From Bacteroidales bacterium UBA4243 (GTDB lineage: Bacteria > Bacteroidota > Bacteroidia > Bacteroidales > F082): a DNA stretch of 64,000 nucleotides. Positions 32,682 to 39,659 of this stretch are shown in pieces (within the stretch, counting starts at the first letter, position 1; every line of letters begins with the position of its first letter). The stretch covers positions 3,380 through 67,379 of the forward strand of contig DGXB01000075.1 of NCBI GenBank assembly GCA_002396205.1. The letters are read 5' to 3'. Position numbers and translations under genes: made by a program. The notes below the pieces were generated by a model that ran no database searches, had not been told where the DNA came from, and saw only the letters and a program-made list of their open reading frames with translations.

Positions 32682-33239
32682 ATGAAAAAGCAAATTGTAA
32701 TACTGGCTCTAGGACTCCTTCTATATGGATGCCAAAACAGCCCAAAACAAGAGCCTGTTGTAAAAGAAACGCCTGTTGAAACAACAGTAACACCAAGTAG
32801 AGACTTTCGTGCCGAATTAGATGATCTAATTGAGAAGAGTGGCCTCAAAGTCAGGAATGGAGACTATTACGACATCATCAGCTTCGACACTGCTTATTGC
32901 CAGCAGTTTTATGACCTATGGAAAGACATAACTGAAAGCCCATACAAAAACACATCAATCGGAACTGAAGCTTTGGCAATAAGTGTTTCAACAGCCTTCT
33001 ATAAAGAAGAAGTGAGGTCGGGCAAAAAGAAAGCGATGCCTTCACAGCCGAAAAAGAAAGAATGGGAAGTGAAGGTAGGATGCACGAAAGAGTTTGTTTT
33101 AGACGCATGGGGAAAACCTGACCACATTGCCACGAGTGAAAGCGCGGTAGGTAAGATTGAAATGTTGTACTACTACAACAAGCAGTATATCATCACCATC
33201 GTCGACGGATGGGTCGAAGAAGTGAACCATTACGAGTGA
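32682..33239 (+). CDS. Lipoprotein with BamE/SmpA-like C-terminus (lysogenic conversion candidate)
   Basis: Signal peptide and lipobox LLYGC (Cys17), a Pro/Thr/Glu linker, and then a domain. Its last ~50 residues (VGCTKEFVLDAWGKPDHIAT, then IEMLYYYNKQYIITIVDGWV) have the beta pattern of small SmpA/OmlA-type domains. It has its own promoter and a base composition lower in GC than the structural genes. It may alter the host surface or block superinfection; not proven. Confidence 0.7.
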   Translation: MKKQIVILALGLLLYGCQNSPKQEPVVKETPVETTVTPSRDFRAELDDLIEKSGLKVRNGDYYDIISFDTAYCQQFYDLWKDITESPYKNTSIGTEALAISVSTAFYKEEVRSGKKKAMPSQPKKKEWEVKVGCTKEFVLDAWGKPDHIATSESAVGKIEMLYYYNKQYIITIVDGWVEEVNHYE

Positions 33240-33290
33240 TCTTTGGGAAATTTTAGGGAATAATGGAAAATTTCTCATAATTTTTTCCGA

Positions 33291-33325
33291 AAAACGCTTG
33301 CAGATTGGAAATTTATCTATATTTG
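33291..33325 (+). promoter_or_regulatory. Promoter of structured leader RNA
   Basis: TATATTTG at 33318-33325 with CTTGCAG about 20 bases upstream. Transcription would begin next to the first arm (33330) of the long stem that follows. Confidence 0.65.
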
Positions 33326-33500
33326 CAGCGTCATACGAGAGGGAAAGACCTCTAAGCCGGGGCAGCTTCGATAGCCCAAGACACAGCCGAGGGCTTTTTT
33401 GATGCCCTTAAACTATAGACCCCTGCGGTCGCCTTTCGTGAGATTTGCCCCCTTGGAGGCCTCTCGTATGACAGCGAAACGGCGACCGCTTTCTTTTTTG
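33326..33500 (+). ncRNA. Attenuator-like structured RNA
   Basis: Arms GTCATACGAGAGG (33330-33342) and CCTCTCGTATGAC (33460-33472) pair perfectly. A second helix (CCTC-AAG-GGGGCA, 33349-33364, with TGCCCC-CTT-GAGG, 33446-33459) stacks directly inside. In conflict with both, GCGGTCGCCTTTCG (33425-33438) pairs with CGAAACGGCGACCGC (33475-33489, one bulge) just before TTTCTTTTTTG, forming an intrinsic terminator. GTCATACGA occurs again over the start codon of the next gene (33524-33532), so the 3' arm could pair there too. It fits a transcription attenuator, riboswitch-like leader or self-terminated small RNA. Confidence 0.6.
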
Positions 33501-33521
33501 TCGCCCAATACAAACTCTTAA

Positions 33522-33860
33522 ATGTCATACGATATGCAAAACTCAAGAACGACAGCCGGAGAGACGGCACCGAGAACACTGGTAATCATCCGCGATTGCC
33601 ATGCCAAGAACAACATCGTAGTAACCGCCAACAGCGATCGCGAAGAAGAACGGATTAGACTCCGAGCCATGAGCCGCAACTGGCTTGTGGCCGTCCGCAA
33701 GCCGAAAGATCCTGGACAAATCCTGGACAAATCTTGGACATCGACAATGGAACGCGCATGGCACAAGCCATCGGCATTGGCCTGCCGACCACGGCCGCAA
33801 CTTGCCGATGCGTTCCGACTCACCCTAACGACTTTGGCCAAGGAAGGAGGTGCAGCATGA
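33522..33860 (+). CDS. Hypothetical phage protein (112 aa)
   Basis: Start ATGTCATACGATATG coincides with the third copy of the leader's pairing motif. The protein has a beta-rich centre (TLVIIRDCHAKNNIVVTANS) and basic C-terminus (PRPQLADAFRLTLTTLAKEG). No family recognised. Controlled, if the leader hypothesis is right, by the upstream RNA. Overlaps the next gene by four bases. Confidence 0.5.
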   Translation: MSYDMQNSRTTAGETAPRTLVIIRDCHAKNNIVVTANSDREEERIRLRAMSRNWLVAVRKPKDPGQILDKSWTSTMERAWHKPSALACRPRPQLADAFRLTLTTLAKEGGAA

Positions 33861-33982
33861 CACGCACAGAAATCATCACCCGCCTTTGCGAAATCAACGC
33901 GGGCTTGGCCGACTTACGCGGGCAGGCCGAACAACTCAGCGTGGAACTGTCCACGCTGATGGAACAGATACAACAGGAATAG
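33857..33982 (+). CDS. Small coiled-coil protein (41 aa)
   Basis: ATG 33857 overlapping the previous stop; MTRTEIITRLCEINAGLADL and then a Glu/Gln-rich helix. One amphipathic helix of 38 residues. Coupling to its neighbour supports it; function unknown. Confidence 0.5.
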   Translation: MTRTEIITRLCEINAGLADLRGQAEQLSVELSTLMEQIQQE

Positions 33983-34007
33983 GAGACCTTGTACAGCCTC
34001 ACTATGC

Positions 34008-34044
34008 AAGGCCGTCACCCTATGAGGGGCGACGGCCTTTTTTT
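34008..34044 (+). terminator. Intrinsic terminator fused to late promoter C
   Basis: AAGGCCGTC (34008-34016) with GACGGCCTT (34031-34039), T-tract running into GTCACTTG. Confidence 0.85.
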
Positions 34045-34078
34045 GTCACTTGCATTGTCTTGGTGTTGGATAGTTTTG
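34045..34078 (+). promoter_or_regulatory. Late promoter C
   Basis: GTCACTTG, 18 bases, TAGTTTTG (34071-34078), leader CACCAAACCAATAATAG. Drives the two-gene neck operon. Confidence 0.8.
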
Positions 34079-34097
34079 CACCAAACCAATAATAGCC

Positions 34098-34553
34098 ATG
34101 TTGTCATTACAATACCTCCAATCTATCCTGCAAGGCACGATGCCTGCCATCGCCGACGTCGAAAGACAGATCATCGAGTCGGCTGCCGGCTACGACGGCA
34201 TCGTTGCCCTCGTGCAAACCAAAGGCGTTTCTCCCGTCATCGTGCTTGAGAACAGCGAAGTGGGCGAGTTCTCGTTCCGTCCGGGCGGCTTCCTCAAGTC
34301 GTCGCAATCGGTGTGGGTAATGAAGATGGTGGGGCGTGACGACAACCGCCGCGCCGTGCAAGACGAGTGCATGGCCATGGTGAAACGCATCCTTTCGGTC
34401 ATAGCCAAACACGAGAAGGACGCGGAACTGAAGGAGTGGGAGTTTGACCGGATACCGTGGGGCATACGCAACGCCGGGGCCAACTTCACTGGCTACGAGT
34501 TCACGCTGTATTTCTCAGAAGACACTGACCTAGAATATCATGAGCAAGGATGA
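34098..34553 (+). CDS. Neck/tail-completion protein (151 aa)
   Basis: First gene after promoter C. MLSLQYLQSILQGTMPAIAD start, alpha/beta protein with CMAMVKRILSVIAKHEKDAE helix and ANFTGYEFTLYFSEDTDLEY C-terminal strands, resembling tail-terminator-type proteins. Overlaps the next gene by 14 bases. Assigned mostly from position before the tape measure. Confidence 0.5.
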   Translation: MLSLQYLQSILQGTMPAIADVERQIIESAAGYDGIVALVQTKGVSPVIVLENSEVGEFSFRPGGFLKSSQSVWVMKMVGRDDNRRAVQDECMAMVKRILSVIAKHEKDAELKEWEFDRIPWGIRNAGANFTGYEFTLYFSEDTDLEYHEQG

Positions 34554-34902
34554 CATCGTAGACCTGAAGGAGTGGGCCGACATCACCGTGCAGCGGTGGG
34601 AGATGAAGATCGCCAAGCTGCGGTTCCAGCCAACACACACGGGCGACCTCATCAACTCGTTTCGCGCCCATGTGGAAAAGGATGCCAACGGCGACGTGGC
34701 CAAAATCTCTTTCACCTTTCTTTATTACGGCTACTACGTAGATGCCGGAGCGGGACCGGGCTACCGCAGCCCCAAGCGGTGGTTCAACAAAATCTACTGG
34801 CGTGAGTTCAACCAACTTGGCCGCCTGATGGCCGCCCAATACGGACAGGAATGGGTGGACGAGGTGATGAAGTCCATAGAGACTATTAACTATCATAGGT
34901 AG
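34540..34902 (+). CDS. HK97 gp10-like head-tail/neck protein (120 aa)
   Basis: Basic protein with TGDLINSFRAHVEKDANGDV, KISFTFLYYGYYVDAGAGPG and a C-terminal helix. The aromatic YGYYVDAG.GPG turn is characteristic of gp10-like neck or minor tail proteins. It precedes a terminator, not the tape measure directly, because an accessory gene is inserted between. Confidence 0.6.
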   Translation: MSKDDIVDLKEWADITVQRWEMKIAKLRFQPTHTGDLINSFRAHVEKDANGDVAKISFTFLYYGYYVDAGAGPGYRSPKRWFNKIYWREFNQLGRLMAAQYGQEWVDEVMKSIETINYHR

Positions 34903-34945
34903 AATATAATTGGGTTGTTTATTTTTTTATACCGAAACCATCGAT

Positions 34946-34970
34946 GAAACCAGCGGTGGTTTCTTTTTTC
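34946..34970 (+). terminator. Terminator after neck operon
   Basis: GAAACCA/TGGTTTC, four-base loop, TTTTTTC tract. Confidence 0.75.
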
Positions 34971-35033
34971 AGCGGTATCTGCATGCCGACTGTTTTGGGT
35001 TGGTGTTCCCGCTCCGTCACCTGTATTTGCCTT

Positions 35034-35275
35034 TTCGCGCTGCAAAGATAGTTACGGCGTTTTCTGCAAGTCAAGGCACAAGTCGAGCGGCTCAATGAAA
35101 AATCTCCACGCCTGCGGGTGGTATTTTTCGAGCCGTCCTTGACTTGCAACCGCCTACTTCTTTTCAGGCAGCGTAAAAAGGCTATACGGTGATTCGGAGG
35201 GAACGGATTAAAAAAAAAGTCGGACAGCAGATGATTTCAATTGAAAAAAAGGCTTCCGGCTCAAACAAAAAGAAT
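35034..35275. repeat. Accessory-gene header repeat, copy 2
   Basis: Same element as 21702-21943. The minus-strand box TATCTTTG is the reverse of 35043-35050; the palindrome spans 35066-35147 with identical outer arms; TATACGGTGATTC, A-tract and CCGGCTCAA follow. The inner loop differs (CACGCCTGCGGGTGG in place of CATCCCCTTTGGGGTAG) but remains self-complementary. It leads into a RadC-type gene. Confidence 0.75.
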
Positions 35276-35317
35276 AGATTAAGTAACCCCAAAAAAGACC
35301 CCTAAAATTTACCCATT

Positions 35318-35761
35318 ATGAAAAATGTAGTTAAAGAGTACAGACTAAAGTACGAACCCACCCAAAGAGAAGCCACTATTTTACGCGACAGCCGCGACAC
35401 TTCCGAAGAGTTGAGGAAGATTTTCGACCCCGACACGATAGGACTTTTTGAAAGTTTTTTCGCGCTCTATTTGAACCAATCCAATAAGGTAAAGGGATTT
35501 TTGAAGATAGGGCAGGGAGGCATGACCCAAACCGTGGCCGACCCTCGCCTGCTGCTGATGGGCGCACTCGATAGCCTATCCACGGCCGTAGTCATCGCCC
35601 ACAACCACCCGAGCGGCAACCCACGACCGAGCGAGGACGACCGCCGACTGACACAAAAAATCCGCGAGGCCTGCAAACTTTTGGACATCGTGCTAATTGA
35701 CCATATCATTTTAGGCGATGGCAGCTATTACTCATTCCGCGACCACGGAGAACTCATATAA
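35318..35761 (+). CDS. RadC/JAB-domain protein
   Basis: JAMM metal site: VVIAHNHPSGNPRPSEDD (His-x-His...Asp), with DSLSTAVV before it and LDIVLIDHIILGDGSYYSF after it. 147 aa, the short form common on Bacteroidetes mobile elements. Despite the name, RadC has no proven repair role; a metal-dependent hydrolase or processing enzyme is the best guess. Monocistronic between header repeat and terminators: cargo. Confidence 0.85.
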   Translation: MKNVVKEYRLKYEPTQREATILRDSRDTSEELRKIFDPDTIGLFESFFALYLNQSNKVKGFLKIGQGGMTQTVADPRLLLMGALDSLSTAVVIAHNHPSGNPRPSEDDRRLTQKIREACKLLDIVLIDHIILGDGSYYSFRDHGELI

Positions 35762-35770
35762 TAAACGCGA

Positions 35771-35798
35771 GGGACGGCGACCACCGAGCCGCCGTCCC
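35771..35798 (+). terminator. Terminator after RadC gene
   Basis: GGGACGGCG/CGCCGTCCC, 10-base loop, followed by TACCTATTTA; T-tract weak, but a second terminator follows. Confidence 0.6.
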
Positions 35799-35809
35799 TA
35801 CCTATTTAT

Positions 35810-35862
35810 AAAAAAATCGCCGCCTTCGGCGCCCGTTGGGTCTTGAAGGCGGCGATTTTTTT
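35810..35862 (+). terminator. Intrinsic terminator fused to late promoter D
   Basis: AAAAAAATCGCCGCCTTC pairs perfectly with GAAGGCGGCGATTTTTTT, then GTCACTTG begins. Confidence 0.9.
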
Positions 35863-35896
35863 GTCACTTGTGCCCAATACGGATAGGGTAATTTCG
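35863..35896 (+). promoter_or_regulatory. Late promoter D
   Basis: GTCACTTG, 18 bases, TAATTTCG (35889-35896), leader CAACAAACCAAAAACC. Drives the tape-measure operon. Confidence 0.8.
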
Positions 35897-35924
35897 CAAC
35901 AAACCAAAAACCGAAACCCTATTT

Positions 35925-38900
35925 ATGGCAAAGAACACTCAGGAAGCCGAAGTAATCGTAACGATGAACGGCCAAGCCGCGAAGAAGGCCGTGGCCGAAT
36001 TGTCACAAGAATACCAGCGCCTGCAAAAGGAAGCACTCAATGCATACAAAGCTGGCGACGATGCTCTTGGCAAGAAACTCGATGCCAAGGCGCAAAAGCT
36101 GATGAAGGACATCGAGATAACTCGCCGAGAAACGAAGAAGTTCGCCGACGTGATGAAGAACATCAACGGCGCCAGCCTCAAAGAGTTGCGAAGCGCCGCC
36201 AAGCAGCTGCAGTCGGAAATCAACAAACTTGCACCTGGCACACAAGCCTTCATCGAAAAGTCGAAGCAACTCCAGCAGGTGAACACCCGCATCCGTCAGC
36301 TGACCAACGAGTTCAAAGGCTTGGTGGTGGAGGAGAAGCAAGCCACATTCTCACTGAAAGGGCTTGCCGATGGTTTCAATAAGTATTTTGGAATGGTGAC
36401 GGCGGGCATTGCCGCTATCACAGGCATTTCGATGGCGTTCCGCAAGGCTGCCGAAGATGCAGCCAAACTTGACGACGTGTATGCCGACGTGATGAAGACT
36501 ACGGGCTTGTTGCACGAACAGGTGGAGGAACTGGATAAGGAACTGATGAAGATGGACACCCGCACCAGCCGAGAGCAGCTTTTGTTACTTGCAAGGGATG
36601 CCGGCAAGTTGGGCATCCAAGGCAAGGAAAACATTCTCGGCTTTGTTCGTGCCGCGGACCAAATCCAAGTGGCTTTGGGTGAGGACTTGGGCGAAGGTGC
36701 TATAAAGAATCTTGGTAAGATTGCAGATGTGTTGGGTCTCACCCAGTCGATGGGCATCGAGAAGGCATTGCTGTCCATCGGATCGGCGGTGAACGCCGTC
36801 GGCCAGGCCAGCACCGCCAGCGAAGCCTACCTGGTGGACTTCACTCAGCGGCTCGCAGGCGTGGCGGCACAAACTAATATCTCTGCCTCCAACATCATAG
36901 GCTTCGCTTCCGGATTGGACCAAAGCGCAATGAAGGTGGAGATGGCGGCCACCGCATTCCAGAAGTTCCTGATGAAACTCTATGAGGACCCGGCGAAGTT
37001 TGCCGCCTACGCCAACTTGGAGGTCGGGAAGTTTACGGAGCTGCTGAAGACCGATGCCAACCAAGCGGTCATCACCATCTTGAAGGCCTTGAAAGACCAG
37101 GACGGATTCGCTTCGCTCGTTCCCATCTTCAAAGACATGGGTCTTGATGGAGCCAGGGCCGTGAGTGTGTTGGCTGCCATGGCAACCAATATCAACGCCG
37201 TGACCGAGGCCCAGGCGGTGGCCAACGATGAGTTTGCCAAGGCCACCAGCGTGACCGAGGAATACAACACAAAGAACAACAACATGCAGGCACAATTGGA
37301 GAAAGCCCGCAAGGAGTTCCACAATGCAAGCGTCACATTGGGGCAGTCGCTGAACCCCATCATGCTGAAGTCGACTAAGGCGACCACTTATCTGATTAAG
37401 GCGTTGGCAACTTATGGAAAGGAGATAAAGTCGGTGTTGGTTGTCTTGGCGGCTCTGACAGTGTTAATCAAGGCTCAGGCTATTGCTGAAGGAATCAAGG
37501 CTGTTGCGTTGAAGGTGAGCAATACTCTAACGGCAACAGGAACTGTCTTGTCAAACAAGATGATGGCGGCATATTACCGCCTCACAGGCCAAACCCTGAA
37601 AATGGCCGCAGCGCAGAAGGCGGCCAATGCAGCAATGAGTACATCGGTTATTGGCGTTATTGCCGTTGCCGTTGCAACCCTGACGTTTGCCGTTGCAAGG
37701 TATGTCAACAAATTGAAAGAGGCAAATAAGGAGTTGAGCTATTCTGAAGAACTGGAAAAGAGAATAGCAAATGCACAAGCTGAAGAGACGGCAAAGGTCG
37801 TCGCTCTGACGAAAATTGTCGATGACCAAAACATATCTTATGCCAGACGTAAACAGGCTCTAGATGAACTGAAAAAAATAGTGCCTGATTATCATGCCAG
37901 CCTCACTAAAGAAGGGAAACTGATTGACAACAACAAGGAAGCCCTTGACCGTTATATCACCAACCTCAAAGCAGCAACCCGGATGAAAATCCTAGATGAG
38001 GAATTTACGACTTTGCAGGATAAATTGATGAAAGCCGAGGACGCTTACAAACAGGCATCCAAGGAATTGAGCGATGCAATGAACGAACCAGCACCATTGT
38101 TTGGGGCCAAGTTAGAAGTCTACGAACAAAACATCAATCACCTTGGTAAGATAGCCAGAGACGCAAAGGATGTCCTTGAAGGTTTGCAAGCCGAGGAAAG
38201 AGAACTTCTTGGGAAAATTGGAGATGCCTCTAACAATCCAGGTACCACGAGCTTAGACCCAGATGGCGGTGGTGGTGCCGGCGGTGGAAGTGGCCTCACC
38301 GAAAAAGAGGCAAAAAAAGCCTTCGACGCCCGCATCAAGGCCATCCAACAGCAATACAAGACCGAAGAGAGAGAACTGAAACTGTCCCTTCTGCGCCAAG
38401 AGATTGACCAGGCTGAATACGAGTCAAAACTTTATGCAGCCAAGACAGAGTATTTCCGTCAAAAGATTGATGCCGCGCGGCAATACGGCCAGGATGAGAC
38501 CGAAATCATGAACGAGTTCTATGATTGGCAGATCCAGGCGATTGAAAAGAGCAACAAGCAACAGCAGGAAATGATGGACGCCTTGGCCAAAGCCAACCGC
38601 GCCCGCAAGAAAAAGGAAGAGGACGACCAGCTGAAGGAGATGCAGAACCTCGGCAAACGGTTGGTCGATGAGCAAGAAATTCTCGAAAACGACCTAGCCC
38701 GCGTGAAGGAACGCATAGGCGAAGACACTTGGAAAGAGGAGCTTGCCTTCGAGATGTGGAAACTCGAAGAACTGCACAACCAAGGCATTATCTCCGAGCG
38801 AGATTATCAGATGGCGAAGCTGAAAATTCGCATGGAGTATGCCCAAAAGGCCGCTGAAGGTGCCAACCAATTTGCCGAACAAGCCTCCAACTTCGTCACC

Positions 38901-39659
38901 CAACTGAAGGAGATGGAGTCGGCACAACTCGAAGCCGAATACCAAAAGCAACTCACCGCTGCTGGTGACAACGCCGAGGAACGCGAAGCCATCGAAGCCG
39001 AATACGAGCAGAAGCAGCTCGACCTGAAGAAAAAGTATGCCGACACTGAGATGGCCATCAACATCGCCAAGACCATCGCCAGCGGCGCCGTGGCCGCCAT
39101 CAAGGCCTACGCCGAGGGCGGCCCCTACCTCGGCATCGCATTGGCAGCCCTCATCGCCGCCACAACGGCGGCAGAAGTGGCCACCATCGTGGCGCAGCGC
39201 AACGCCATTAAGAATACTTCCGTTGGCGGTGGAGGCTCTTCATCGGCTCCCAAGACAGGCGAACGCAAGATGACCGGCTACAGCGAAGGCGGCTTCACGC
39301 CCAAGGCCGCGTCGGACTCGACGGCGGTGGGCGTGGTCCACGCCAACGAATACGTGGCGCCGGCATGGATGGTGCGCCAGAATCCCGTCACCTTCGCCAA
39401 CCTTGAGCGTTACCGCAAGAGCGGAAGCCACGGACGCAGTGGTTCCATGAGTCGCGGCTTCGCCGATGGTGGCTTCACCCCCGGCAAAGGAGGTGGCCCG
39501 TCGGCAGCGATGCCCACACAAATCGACATCGAAGCCGCCGTGGAAGCTGCCATCCGCCGCGCGATGGATGACGGTGCCATCCGCGCCTACGTTGTACGCA
39601 AAGACATCGATGAACTCGATGCCCAAACCCTGAAATTCAAAAAACTTGGTTCAAGATGA
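35925..39659 (+). CDS. Tape measure protein
   Basis: 1244 residues that set tail length and help DNA entry. N-terminal coiled coil. A phage tape-measure core (about 180-500) with KLDDVYADVMKTTGLL and LDKELMKMDTRTSREQLLLL, and a GFASGLDQSAMKVEMAATAF stretch. A hydrophobic region (about 500-600), a second coiled coil, Gly-rich hinge GGGGAGGGSG, and a C-terminal Ala/Gly-rich membrane-active-like segment. Residues at the end (EGGFTPKA, ADGGFTPGKG) repeat a GGFTP motif. Confidence 0.9.
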   Translation: MAKNTQEAEVIVTMNGQAAKKAVAELSQEYQRLQKEALNAYKAGDDALGKKLDAKAQKLMKDIEITRRETKKFADVMKNINGASLKELRSAAKQLQSEINKLAPGTQAFIEKSKQLQQVNTRIRQLTNEFKGLVVEEKQATFSLKGLADGFNKYFGMVTAGIAAITGISMAFRKAAEDAAKLDDVYADVMKTTGLLHEQVEELDKELMKMDTRTSREQLLLLARDAGKLGIQGKENILGFVRAADQIQVALGEDLGEGAIKNLGKIADVLGLTQSMGIEKALLSIGSAVNAVGQASTASEAYLVDFTQRLAGVAAQTNISASNIIGFASGLDQSAMKVEMAATAFQKFLMKLYEDPAKFAAYANLEVGKFTELLKTDANQAVITILKALKDQDGFASLVPIFKDMGLDGARAVSVLAAMATNINAVTEAQAVANDEFAKATSVTEEYNTKNNNMQAQLEKARKEFHNASVTLGQSLNPIMLKSTKATTYLIKALATYGKEIKSVLVVLAALTVLIKAQAIAEGIKAVALKVSNTLTATGTVLSNKMMAAYYRLTGQTLKMAAAQKAANAAMSTSVIGVIAVAVATLTFAVARYVNKLKEANKELSYSEELEKRIANAQAEETAKVVALTKIVDDQNISYARRKQALDELKKIVPDYHASLTKEGKLIDNNKEALDRYITNLKAATRMKILDEEFTTLQDKLMKAEDAYKQASKELSDAMNEPAPLFGAKLEVYEQNINHLGKIARDAKDVLEGLQAEERELLGKIGDASNNPGTTSLDPDGGGGAGGGSGLTEKEAKKAFDARIKAIQQQYKTEERELKLSLLRQEIDQAEYESKLYAAKTEYFRQKIDAARQYGQDETEIMNEFYDWQIQAIEKSNKQQQEMMDALAKANRARKKKEEDDQLKEMQNLGKRLVDEQEILENDLARVKERIGEDTWKEELAFEMWKLEELHNQGIISERDYQMAKLKIRMEYAQKAAEGANQFAEQASNFVTQLKEMESAQLEAEYQKQLTAAGDNAEEREAIEAEYEQKQLDLKKKYADTEMAINIAKTIASGAVAAIKAYAEGGPYLGIALAALIAATTAAEVATIVAQRNAIKNTSVGGGGSSSAPKTGERKMTGYSEGGFTPKAASDSTAVGVVHANEYVAPAWMVRQNPVTFANLERYRKSGSHGRSGSMSRGFADGGFTPGKGGGPSAAMPTQIDIEAAVEAAIRRAMDDGAIRAYVVRKDIDELDAQTLKFKKLGSR

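Noticed and set aside
33330..33472. Invertible promoter flanked by 13-bp inverted repeats
   Set aside because: The promoter box (33318) lies outside the repeats and none lies between them; the nested helices and terminator fit an RNA structure better.
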